From NCBI RefSeq assembly GCF_028462125.1, contig NZ_CP115468.1:3279559-3343558 (forward strand): 64,000 nt of DNA. The letters are read 5' to 3'. Shown here in pieces: positions 26,208 to 35,200 of this stretch (position 1 is its first letter; each line of letters starts with the position of its first letter). The DNA comes from Leptospira sp. GIMC2001. GTDB taxonomy: Bacteria > Spirochaetota > Leptospiria > Leptospirales > Leptospiraceae. The notes below the pieces were generated by a model. The model saw only the letters and a list, made by a program, of their open reading frames with translations, was not told the origin of the DNA and made no database searches. The position numbers were made by a program, and so were the translations under genes.

Positions 26208-26263
26208 GTAGTTAAATCTTTTTTTACCACCACAGCACAATTTCCTTCGGAAAATTATGCTGG
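26208..26263. repeat. Right copy of the short dispersed repeat, with hairpin
   Basis: Direct-orientation partner of 24491-24550. This copy can fold into an imperfect hairpin: arms 26233-26245 and 26249-26262 pair over 12 positions around the loop TTC, with one bulge and one mismatch. It lies 45 bases after the lipoprotein stop and just before the terminator at 26285. The form is like REP-type palindromic elements. Confidence 0.7.
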
Positions 26264-26284
26264 GCAGGCAGAGGTAAGGCATAA

Positions 26285-26312
26285 AAAAAGGGCGGAAGAT
26301 TCCGCCCTTTTT
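26285..26312. terminator. Bidirectional intrinsic terminator
   Basis: A perfect stem of AAAAAGGGCGGA with TCCGCCCTTTTT around a 4-base loop, GC-rich at its core and with A/T runs on both sides. It sits between the convergent lipoprotein gene and glnB and can end both transcripts. Confidence 0.9.
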
Positions 26313-26334
26313 CGGTTTAGAAAAAAACTAGAAA

Positions 26335-26679
26335 TTAGATTCCAGCTTTTCCTCTTTCGCCAGTTCTGATACGGATCACTTCTTCTAGAGGCATGATCAT
26401 GATCTTTCCATCACCAACTTTACCGTCACCGGTCTTGGCAGCTTTCAAGATTGCATCAACTGTTGGTTTTACGAATTCATCATTTACAGCAATTTCTAAT
26501 CTAACTTTTCTGATTAGGTTAACTGTATATTCATGACCACGGAAAACTTCTGTTTTACCTTTTTGTTGTCCGTAACCTTGAACATCACTTACAGTCAATC
26601 TATAGATCTCATTTTTGGTTAACTCTGCTTTTACTTCTTCCAACTTATGTGGCTGGATGATTGCAACGATTAGCTTCAT
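26335..26679 (-). CDS. glnB: Nitrogen regulatory protein P-II
   Basis: 114 residues, a full-length PII trimer subunit. The T-loop carries the modifiable Tyr in FRGHEYTVN, and the B-loop and C-loop segments (KTGDGKVGDGKI, IRTGERG) that bind ATP/ADP and 2-oxoglutarate are present. Its position directly after amtB indicates a GlnK-type role, blocking the ammonium channel when nitrogen is plentiful; glnK would be an equally fair name. The gap to amtB is 32 bases and the terminator at 26285 follows. Confidence 0.95.
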   Translation of the reverse strand: MKLIVAIIQPHKLEEVKAELTKNEIYRLTVSDVQGYGQQKGKTEVFRGHEYTVNLIRKVRLEIAVNDEFVKPTVDAILKAAKTGDGKVGDGKIMIMPLEEVIRIRTGERGKAGI

Positions 26680-26711
26680 ATAAATACCTTCCTTATTATC
26701 TTATCCTAATT

Positions 26712-28034
26712 TTATATATTGTATCCACTCTCACCATGTATCTCGGAGTCTAGTCCTGCAATTTCTTTTTCCTCAGAAATTCGGAATCCGATCGTTTTTT
26801 CTATGGCAAAAGCTAAAATATACGATACTCCAAAGGAATATAGACCAGTAGCGAGAACGGATACTGTTTGCACCCAAATCTGCTCGCCTCGTCCACCAAT
26901 TCCTTCCGCTAACTCAACAGCGAAAACACCAGTCAAGATGGCACCAAGCGCACCACCGACACCATGAATACCGAAAGCATCCAAGCTGTCATCATAACCT
27001 AGTTTGTTCTTCATCATGATCGCACCATAACAAATAGGTGAGACGATGAATCCCATAATAATAGCACCTAACGGCTCTGTGGTTCCTGCAGCAGGAGTAA
27101 TCACAACAAGTCCAGCTACAATTCCTGATGCTGCACCAAGTGCTGTTGCCTTCTTGGTGTGAAGCCACTCGATTAGCATCCATGCACAACCTGCAGCAGC
27201 TGGAGCGATCAATGTTACTGCAAGAGCGCGTCCTGCAACTCCATCACTCGCAAGCCCTGATCCAGCGTTAAATCCGAACCATCCAAACCACAACAATCCA
27301 GAACCAAGCAAAGTGTAGGTGAGATTGTTTGGCTTCATAAGGGAGGCAGCATCCCCTTTTCTTTTACCAATTACAAGAACAGCAGCAAGTCCAGCAATAC
27401 CAGAAATCAAATGCACTACAGTTCCACCTGCAAAGTCAATTGCACCATCACTTGCAAGCCAACCCGATCCGCTCCATACCCAGTGCCATACAGGATCATA
27501 GACAAAAGTTGCCCATAGTAGAATAAATACTATATATCCGGACATTTTGACACGTTCCGCAAGTGCTCCTGAAATTAGAGCTGGAGTGATCAATGCAAAT
27601 GTTCCTTGGAATACAAAGAATACAAATTCTGGAATGCTTCCTTCAAGCGAGTCAGCTGTTACACCAGATAAGAACATTTTGTCAAAACCACCGAAATAAG
27701 GATTATCTCCAGTAGTAGCAAAACTATATCCAATGATGGTCCACTGCAAAGTTAACACAAGTATTGCGATAAAACTATGCATCATTGTTGATAATACGTT
27801 TTTGGAACGAACGATTCCGCCGTAGAACAGTGCGAGTCCTGGGATCATGAAAAATACGAAGCTAGAAGCAACGATCATCCATGCCGTGTCGCCTTTGTCT
27901 AAGACGTCTCCGGCTTCTTCAGTGGCTACAGCATCTTGCGCGAAGAGTAGTCCTGGAAGAAGAAAGAGTAAGGTGAGAAAGATTTTCCTTAGAATGGATT
28001 GTCTTCCTATTTTTACGATTTGGTCTTTTATCAT
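26712..28034 (-). CDS. amtB: Ammonium transporter Amt
   Basis: 440 residues with an N-terminal signal peptide (hydrophobic to about residue 32, ending near LLFAQDA) and about eleven membrane helices. Family segments include DTAWMIVAS, GGIVRSKNVLS, FGWFGFNAGS and the pore His region IHGVGGALG. It conducts ammonium into the cell and is gated by PII. The gene order is amtB then glnB, the reverse of the usual glnK-amtB. A sigma-54-type promoter is placed at 28069-28084. Confidence 0.95.
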   Translation of the reverse strand: MIKDQIVKIGRQSILRKIFLTLLFLLPGLLFAQDAVATEEAGDVLDKGDTAWMIVASSFVFFMIPGLALFYGGIVRSKNVLSTMMHSFIAILVLTLQWTIIGYSFATTGDNPYFGGFDKMFLSGVTADSLEGSIPEFVFFVFQGTFALITPALISGALAERVKMSGYIVFILLWATFVYDPVWHWVWSGSGWLASDGAIDFAGGTVVHLISGIAGLAAVLVIGKRKGDAASLMKPNNLTYTLLGSGLLWFGWFGFNAGSGLASDGVAGRALAVTLIAPAAAGCAWMLIEWLHTKKATALGAASGIVAGLVVITPAAGTTEPLGAIIMGFIVSPICYGAIMMKNKLGYDDSLDAFGIHGVGGALGAILTGVFAVELAEGIGGRGEQIWVQTVSVLATGLYSFGVSYILAFAIEKTIGFRISEEKEIAGLDSEIHGESGYNI

Positions 28035-28068
28035 ATGTTTTTCCTGTCAGATAAACTTTCCTTTTTTG

Positions 28069-28084
28069 TGCAACTTATGTACCA
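28069..28084 (-). promoter_or_regulatory. Sigma-54 promoter of amtB-glnB
   Basis: On the minus strand the sequence reads TGGTACATAAGTTGCA. The GG and GC dinucleotides are separated by exactly 10 bases, as required, and only one base differs from the TGGCAC-N5-TTGC consensus. The predicted 5' leader is about 20-25 bases to the ATG at 28034. The promoter lies inside an imperfect palindrome with arms TTTTGTGCA (28065-28073) and TGCACAAAA (28096-28104). Confidence 0.72.
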
Positions 28085-28172
28085 ATTAATAAGAATGCAC
28101 AAAAACTTTAAATAAATGCTGTATTCTTAAGCAGATCGATGCAAAAGAAAAGAAAATTGAGTTTCGGGAAAT

Positions 28173-28225
28173 CTCCTAAATCGTACGAATTGTCTAATTT
28201 TTAAACATTTCGTACAAATTGGGAG
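28173..28225. repeat. Imperfect inverted repeat in the amtB/28334 divergent region
   Basis: Arms at 28173-28187 and 28211-28225 are complementary at 12 of 15 positions, with perfect CTCC/GGAG and GTACG/CGTAC ends. Each half also holds the direct repeat TCGTACGAATTG / TCGTACAAATTG. It lies between the amtB promoter and the divergent secreted-protein gene. A regulator site is a reasonable guess. Confidence 0.4.
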
Positions 28226-28333
28226 CTAGAAGTTATCATGGAATGTTTAGGCAAAATTGAAGTTTTGCTTATCGACTTGATTGTATTTCTAGAATACCGA
28301 TGATAGAATATAGAAACAGGAGAAAATCCCTCT

Positions 28334-28957
28334 ATGAAAATTCTGCATCTGAGTATATTTCCGAAAAAAGACCGATTCAATGTCTATTTATCTGTAATTA
28401 TCCTTCTCGCGATCAGCGTTCTATCTTCTTTGGGAGCCGAGAATAAAATGATGAGGATCTCTGGGGAATTGGTAGATACTGGAGAAAGTTATGGTAAAAA
28501 ATATTTTTCCGTTCGAGAAGACACTTCAGGACGAACTCATCATATCATCTGTCAAGATGCTTGGATTCAAGAAATTGAATCGGCGAAGAATCAATCCAGC
28601 GATTCTCAAAAACCTCATATAAATGTGAAAGCGCAGATTGTTCGAGTTGGCAATCCAATGCTCGTATGCGTCTCCAAACCCATAGTTCGAGGAGGAGTGA
28701 GCAGCGGGAAAATTCTTTCCAACAATGTTCAAGGCGCTGAGAAAAGGGTAATGGGACAAATTTTGCAAGCTGACCCTAATTCAGGATTGCTTACCATACA
28801 GACTGCATTGAGAAAAACCTATCTTAAAGTATCTCCCGAGCGAGCCGAAGCCATTCATCAGAAACTCAGCCAAATGGAAGTCCAGAACATTGATGATGTA
28901 TTTTTATATGATCGAAATCGAGGCTATTTTGTAGGAAGATCTGAATCTTTCCGTTGA
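28334..28957 (+). CDS. Conserved-looking secreted protein of unknown function
   Basis: 207 residues. The N-terminus has a Lys-rich stretch and a hydrophobic core (about 18-35) ending near SSLGAEN, a likely signal peptide. The mature part has no motif I recognise. It contains two Cys (in IICQDAW and VCVSKP) that could form a disulfide and is predicted mostly beta from its alternation. AGGAG is found 12 bases before the ATG. It precedes carA by 32 bases; the pairing gives no functional clue. Confidence 0.7.
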   Translation: MKILHLSIFPKKDRFNVYLSVIILLAISVLSSLGAENKMMRISGELVDTGESYGKKYFSVREDTSGRTHHIICQDAWIQEIESAKNQSSDSQKPHINVKAQIVRVGNPMLVCVSKPIVRGGVSSGKILSNNVQGAEKRVMGQILQADPNSGLLTIQTALRKTYLKVSPERAEAIHQKLSQMEVQNIDDVFLYDRNRGYFVGRSESFR

Positions 28958-28989
28958 CCATTCTATCCCATACTAGAATCTAGCAAAGA

Positions 28990-30078
28990 ATGAAAGCTTA
29001 TCTAGTTCTAGAATCTGGTGAAGTTTTTGAAGGATTTTCTTTTGGTTCAGAAACCAATCTGACTGGTGAAGTTGTATTCAACACATCCATGTCTGGATAC
29101 CAAGAAATCTTAACTGACCCATCTTACCGCAATCAAATTGTTACTTTGACCTACCCAATGATCGGGAATTACGGAATCAACTCCGAAGATATGGAAAGTT
29201 CTCGTGTTCAAGTATCGGGACTTATAGTAAAAGAATATGTGGACTATCCATCCAATTATAGATCTGAGAAAACTCTCGGTGACTTTCTAAAAGAATACAA
29301 TATTCCAGGGATTCAAGGTATCGATACAAGAAAGTTAACACGAATCTTGCGAACAAAAGGCGCTACAAATGGCGGGATTTTTATTGCAGAGAAATTCTCT
29401 GAATCCTTTCGCGACGAGGTCAAGAAATTTCCTGGCTTGGTTGGCGCCGATCTTGCTCGAGTAGTCACAACAGAAAAATCATATACTTTTGGAACACATA
29501 GTCCAGAAAAATATAAAGTTGCCGTCTTCGATTATGGTGTAAAGCAAAACATTCTAAAATTACTAGATTCGAATGGATTCTCAGTTACCGTATATCCTGC
29601 ATTAACTCAAGCTAAAGACATCATGAATCAAGGATACGATGCGTATTTCATGTCCAATGGACCCGGTGATCCAGAGCCTTTGGACTATGCCATTCAATCT
29701 GCAAAAGACATTATCAACGCTGGGACTCCACTTTTTGGGATCTGCCTAGGTCATCAGATTATAGGACAAGCTCTAGGTAAGAAAACAGCAAAGTTAAAAT
29801 TTGGCCATCGTGGTGGAAACCATCCTGTGCAAAATACAGACAATGGAAAAGTGGAAATCACAGCACAAAACCATGGCTTTGTGGTAGTTCGCGATGAATC
29901 GGATGATGTCCCAATTACACATATCAATTTATTTGATAATACAATCGCTGGACTTAGATCCAAAGACAAACCTGTAATGGCAGTTCAATATCATCCTGAA
30001 AGTTCACCTGGTCCGCATGACTCTGGTTATCTTTTTCAAGAATTTTATAATATGGTTAAGAAATCAAAGCATCAATAG
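28990..30078 (+). CDS. carA: Carbamoyl-phosphate synthase small subunit
   Basis: 362 residues, full length. The N-terminal small-subunit domain starts with [15 protein letters not shown]. The class I glutamine amidotransferase domain holds the catalytic Cys in FGICLGHQ and the His-Glu pair in [10 protein letters not shown]. It hydrolyses glutamine and passes ammonia to CarB for carbamoyl phosphate, the entry to pyrimidines and arginine. carB is not adjacent. A 59-residue ORF follows after 9 bases. Confidence 0.95.
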   Translation: MKAYLVLESGEVFEGFSFGSETNLTGEVVFNTSMSGYQEILTDPSYRNQIVTLTYPMIGNYGINSEDMESSRVQVSGLIVKEYVDYPSNYRSEKTLGDFLKEYNIPGIQGIDTRKLTRILRTKGATNGGIFIAEKFSESFRDEVKKFPGLVGADLARVVTTEKSYTFGTHSPEKYKVAVFDYGVKQNILKLLDSNGFSVTVYPALTQAKDIMNQGYDAYFMSNGPGDPEPLDYAIQSAKDIINAGTPLFGICLGHQIIGQALGKKTAKLKFGHRGGNHPVQNTDNGKVEITAQNHGFVVVRDESDDVPITHINLFDNTIAGLRSKDKPVMAVQYHPESSPGPHDSGYLFQEFYNMVKKSKHQ

Positions 30079-30087
30079 GAGAAAAAA

Positions 30088-30267
30088 ATGCAAGATAACG
30101 AGAAGAATATTTGGGGTGTACCTTACGCGACAGAAGTTTCCTGGGAAGCATTTCTACATGATATCTGGGATCCAACTTCGGAAGAAGTTTTTCAACCTAA
30201 GAAATTTATAGGAATTGGATACGGAATCAATCTGTATGCGATTGGAAAGAAAGCAGGCTGGCTCTAA
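30088..30267 (+). CDS. Small protein, 59 residues, DUF5808-like
   Basis: An ORF with ATAGGAGAAAAAAATG as its start region, a strong Shine-Dalgarno, 9 bases after carA. It encodes 59 residues, rich in Trp and aromatic residues. The C-terminal half (VFQPKKFIGIGYGINLY, then AGWL) resembles the short DUF5808 pattern of a Pro-Lys-(x)-Gly-Ile-Gly-x-x-x-Asn core. No membrane helix is predicted. The terminator overlaps its last codons. The function is unknown. Confidence 0.65.
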   Translation: MQDNEKNIWGVPYATEVSWEAFLHDIWDPTSEEVFQPKKFIGIGYGINLYAIGKKAGWL

Positions 30268-30282
30268 GAGCTGGCTTTTTTT
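30251..30282 (+). terminator. Intrinsic terminator after carA and the small ORF
   Basis: Arms AAGCAGGCT and AGCTGGCTT pair with one mismatch and one G-U pair, followed by a run of seven T. It begins inside the last codons of the 59-residue ORF and separates the carA unit from the voltage-sensor cyclase gene. Confidence 0.65.
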
Positions 30283-30301
30283 ATAAAAGGTTCACAATAA
30301 A

Positions 30302-32170
30302 TTGCAAAATCTAAAAACTTCGATCTGGAATTTTCTCGAGTTTCCAGCGACTACTCTCGCGAAAACATACAGATTTATCCTCATTCTTATTGTCATGTTT
30401 TCTGTGGCTTATCCATTTTTGGATTTTTTCTCAATGGCAATTGGCGAAGACTTCTATGCAGAGCATAAATGGATAGAATGGACGATTTTGATTGTTTTTG
30501 CAACAGAGTATTCATTACGATTGTTTTCGGCTCCTTCTAAGAAAGAATTTATTTTCAGTTTTAATGGCGTTATAGATTTTCTATCTTTTGCTCCATTTAT
30601 AGTATTAATCGCTTTTGATTTGGAAGCACAAACTTATGGATTACGATTGCTCCGATTTTTGAGAATCTCTCAATCATTGCGATTATTGAAATATTCTAAT
30701 CTTAAGATAAGAACTAAGATTTTCCTTGCCTTTCTTGTTTCGACTTTGATTATTTTGGTTCCGACGTTATTCTATGTTTATAATTATTTTACAAATCTAA
30801 AGGAAGCTGATATTCGCTCATCGCTTCTTGGTCATGTGATTGTCGCATCATTGCAATTCAATGCAGAGGAAATTCTTTCTATAAAAGGAGAAGAAGATCC
30901 AAAATACAAATCAATTCAGAATAAATTGATTAAAATGAAAAAGCAATTGAGGGAAGCGAATATTCCCATTCGATATATTTATATAAATAAAAAGGATTCA
31001 ATTGAGCCAACGAAATTGGTTTACCTTGTTGATGCAGAAATTGGTGATAACCATTCAGAGTTTGGATCGACTTGGGATTCAGTTGAATTCAATTCTCCTT
31101 GGTCAACAGATTTTACCAAAGCACAAACTGCTCCAGAATTTGACTTCGATGACGACGGAGAGACATTGATCTTGTCGGCTTGGGCACCGCTTCCAACGAT
31201 TGGAGTCTGGGAAGAGCCACCAGTTATTATTTCAATGGATTTGCTTGCACGTGATGTTCAAAATGCTAAGCAAACAATTGGATTCTTGATTATTTTTATT
31301 CTTTCTGGTTCTGTGATTATCATCTCGCTGATTTCTATTTTCTTTGCATCTTATTTCAATCGACCGATTCACGAATTGATTAAGGGCATTGAAGCTTTTG
31401 AGAATCAGGATTTCGACTATCATGTAAAAGTTCTTTCCGATGATGAATTGGGAAGGCTCAGCGATTTATTCAATAAAAAATTGTTCAATCTCATGCGAGA
31501 CTTCTACCAGTTTATGTATGCGCCCGTTGCGAAGATGCTTATGGGACCGAATAGACAAGACTTGATCGAAGGAAAATACGAACATGTTTCCGTTATCTAT
31601 ACAGACTTTAAAGGATTTTCAGCTCAGTCTTCCCTTTATGCTCCGAGACAAGTTGTTGAATATTTGAATAAAAGCTTTGCTGTGATGGAGAAAATCGTAA
31701 CCAAACATAAAGGAATCATTGATAAGCATATTGGTGATGCCTTGATGGTATATTTTATTCCTGAACCTGGTGAAACAAATACAGCGAAGCGTGCAGTCAT
31801 CTGTGGAATCGAGATGCAAGAAGAGTATACAAAACTCTATCATGAACTCAAGGATCAAGGCGGTCTTTCTTGTCTTCTCCGTATAGGAATCAATTCGGGT
31901 GATGCAATTCTTGGTGCAATCGGTTCGGAAAAGTTAGAAGTCACTGTTATCGGCAATACTGTAAATATGGCGAATCGAGTTGAATCAGCAGCTCTTCCTG
32001 GTGGGATAGGACTGTCCCCAGCAACTGCAACACAAAGCCAAATTCAATACTGGGTTGGTACAGATTGTCCGAATTGGAAGACTCGAACAGATATTACATC
32101 AGTAAAACATCTTGAGAATTTTGAAGTATTCCAAATCTATAAAGATATTTACTTAGAAAACCATGAATGA
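30302..32170 (+). CDS. Voltage-sensor domain fused to class III adenylate cyclase
   Basis: 622 residues. Residues 23-130 match an S1-S4 voltage-sensor domain. S2 has F66 and E69, S3 has D92, and S4 carries R115, R118, R121, Q124, R127 and K130 at every third position. There is no S5-P-S6 pore. A membrane helix (about 139-162), a periplasmic domain (163-325), another helix (326-350), a HAMP segment and a cyclase domain (about 425-605) follow. Metal ligands D435 and D479, adenine-site K475, Thr548 in place of Asp (class IIIb) and N555/R559 are present. The start is TTG with a weak AAAGG upstream; the next in-frame Met is inside S1. Expected role: cAMP synthesis under membrane-potential control. 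Confidence 0.82.
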   Translation: MQNLKTSIWNFLEFPATTLAKTYRFILILIVMFSVAYPFLDFFSMAIGEDFYAEHKWIEWTILIVFATEYSLRLFSAPSKKEFIFSFNGVIDFLSFAPFIVLIAFDLEAQTYGLRLLRFLRISQSLRLLKYSNLKIRTKIFLAFLVSTLIILVPTLFYVYNYFTNLKEADIRSSLLGHVIVASLQFNAEEILSIKGEEDPKYKSIQNKLIKMKKQLREANIPIRYIYINKKDSIEPTKLVYLVDAEIGDNHSEFGSTWDSVEFNSPWSTDFTKAQTAPEFDFDDDGETLILSAWAPLPTIGVWEEPPVIISMDLLARDVQNAKQTIGFLIIFILSGSVIIISLISIFFASYFNRPIHELIKGIEAFENQDFDYHVKVLSDDELGRLSDLFNKKLFNLMRDFYQFMYAPVAKMLMGPNRQDLIEGKYEHVSVIYTDFKGFSAQSSLYAPRQVVEYLNKSFAVMEKIVTKHKGIIDKHIGDALMVYFIPEPGETNTAKRAVICGIEMQEEYTKLYHELKDQGGLSCLLRIGINSGDAILGAIGSEKLEVTVIGNTVNMANRVESAALPGGIGLSPATATQSQIQYWVGTDCPNWKTRTDITSVKHLENFEVFQIYKDIYLENHE

Positions 32171-32220
32171 ATATTTAGTCAAAGTTGGTATTTAATTCGG
32201 ATCCCTCTGGCTAAATTTTT

Positions 32221-35200
32221 ATGAAAAAAATAATACACTACTACGTCTACAATCCCCTTGTAGCAAACCTTACTCTAATTTTCCTATTCCTAACTGGCTT
32301 GATTTCTCTTTACTCAATGAAGCAGGAAGCTTTTCCACGTGTAAACTTACGCCAAGTGAGAATCCTGACGGTTTTTCCAGGTGCGAGCCCAATCGACGTT
32401 GAAAAGAAAATCACGATACCGATTGAAGAAAAATTACGAGAAGTTGAAGGATTGGATTCCGTTCGTTCGATTTCGCGAAATTCAGAATCCGATATCAATA
32501 TCAAAATTGATTTAGAGCATCCAGATCCAGACCAAGTAGTCAACGATCTTAGACGTGCGGTTGATCGTGTTACAAATTTTCCCATAGAAGTTCGAGATAG
32601 ACCGGTTGTCACAGAACAAAAAAGTTCTAATTTCCCAATCTTAGAAATCGCTGTCTCAGGAAATATTACTGAGCAAGAATTGCAACAATCTGTACGCTTT
32701 ATTGATGATGAATTGCGAAAAGTTCCTGGTGTTTCGCGGGTTGATCTTTTTGGAAAAAGAAAAGAAGAATGGAGAATCTTAGTCAATCCGATTCTCCGCA
32801 AAAAGTATGTAATCAATTTCAGTGATATTTATGAATCAATCAATCGAAGAATAGTAAGTATTCCCGGTGGCTCTTTTTTATCACCTATAACAAAGGATAT
32901 TCGAGTCACTGGTGAAGTTGAAAAAATTGATGAACTCAAAAATATTACAATTCGTTCGAACGAGAACGGACAATCTGTCCAACTCTCTCAAGTAGCAAAT
33001 CTTAATGAGACTTATGAAAGACCGCGTGCCTTCGCTCAATCCAATGGGAAAGAAGCTGTTACTTTACAGATAATCAAAAAAGACAGCGGTGATATAATTG
33101 AAACTGTAAATGCCATTCATGCAAAATTGGAAGAACTGAAACCTCAATTGGTCAAGGGTATAGAAATTATTGACTTAAATGATGAGGGTCTCCGTGCAAC
33201 AAAGAGGTTAGATGTTGTATTAACCAATTCGATGCAGGGTTTGATATTGGTTGTTCTAGTTCTAATTGTATTTTTCTCTTTTCGGGATGCTATAATTTCC
33301 AGTTTATCGTTACCTCTGACACTACTTGGAACTATTATCGCATTTCCTTTTTTTGACATCTCATTCAATTTAGTTTCGATGCTTGGAATAATTATCGCTC
33401 TTGGAATGTTAGTTGATAATAGTATAATTATTTCCGAAAATATTTATAAACTAAAGAAATCTGGTATTAACGCTCGAGATGCATCCGTACAGGGTGCAAG
33501 CGAATTGATTGTTCCTATTTTTGGATCTTATTTAACTACAGTTGCTGCATTTCTTCCTTTGGCATTGATGAGTGGGATTATGGGAAGGTTTATCTGGCAG
33601 ATTCCGTTCATGGTAATTGTTGCGCTCACTTTCAGCCTTTTTGAATCTTTCTTACTTCTGCCGGGAAGATATGCGATGTTCGGAAAGAACCCAAAAGAAA
33701 AAGAGGCGAAAAACAGGGTTCGCAGAGTTTTTCGTGATGTTCTTGAGAGATCTTTTGATAACTTGAGAAATAGTTTTGTTCGCGGAATCCGAGTTGTAGT
33801 CCGAAGACCAATCACTACTCTCGCTGTAATCTATTCGATACTAATTGGATCTGTGTTGGTTCTCGGAATCATGAATTTTAATTTATTTCCAAAAGAAGGA
33901 ATCGATTATGTTCTTATACGAGCAGAATTCCCAGCTTCCTACAGTGCGCAAGAGACTGCAAGAAAGCTCGCTTATTTTGACGAAGTCATTGCCAAAATTC
34001 CAAAAAATGAGATCCAATCATCCATACTTAAAATTGGAATACAACAAACTGATCCCACTGACCCACTAACACGCGTAGGCGAGAATCTAGGAATGGCACA
34101 AATTATTTTGGTTCCGGAAACCGAGCGTAAGCGTACAGCTCAGGTTATATTTGGCGAATTGGATGAAGAACTAAAACAAATTCCTGATGCTACTTCAGTC
34201 ATGGTTGACCTTGTTGTAAATGGTCCACCCATTGGTGCTGCAGTCACTGTTGCAATTGAAGGAAGAGACTATAAAGTTCTTGAAGAAATTTCCCAAGAAA
34301 TGAAATCCATGCTCAGAACTATGGATGGAGTCATCAATATCGGGGATGATTATAATTTCGGACGAGAAGAAATTCAGATTCGAGTCAAAGATGCCAATTC
34401 AGCACTAACAGGAATTGATACTTCAACCGTTGCAAGTTACGTTCGAACAGCAATCGAGGGAGTTGAAGCTGCAAGTCTCAGAAAAGGTAAAGACGAAATC
34501 AAAGTCATGATCCTCAATCAAGATGAATTTAGATCTCAAACCAATGATCTGGATAGAATCGAAATTGCAAACCGATATGGGCTCCTAACTCCAATCGGAG
34601 CAGTTACAACTAGGAATGTTTATAAAGGTGTCGAAGCATATTTCCACAATGATTTTGAAAAAGCAATTACTGTTACAGCCGATGTTAATGAGGAAATCAT
34701 AACTTCTGGAGCTGTGAACGAAAAAATATTAGAATATTTTTCCGATATTGGCAAACGGTATTCTGGATACGCAATCAAGTTTCGAGGTGAGCAGGAAAGC
34801 ACGGACAAATCTATGGTTTCTCTAGGAAAGGCAACCTTACTTGCGTTATTTGCAATTTATGCGATTCTCGCTATCATCTTCAATAGTGCACTCAAACCTC
34901 TAGTCATTCTCTCTTGTATTCCTCTCGGTTTTGTCGGAGTTGTGATCGGTTTTATTCTTTCTGGTAAGACTCTTTCGTTCTTGGCTATGGTCGGAATCAT
35001 TGGTTTAGCGGGCGTTATTGTGAATGCGTCAATTGTGCTAGTTGATACAATTCAAGAGTATGAGAAAAAGGGAATACCATTCAATGATTGCTTAATTGAA
35101 GCTGCGAGTGATCGTTTTCGTCCAATTCTTGTAACGACATTTACGACTATGGCTGGAATGATTCCTACTGCTTATGCGATTGGAGGATCGGATCCAATTC

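Noticed and set aside
30302..30800. Ion channel function for the voltage-sensor protein
   Set aside because: After S4 there is a single membrane helix leading to a periplasmic domain of about 160 residues. No pore loop or selectivity motif is seen.
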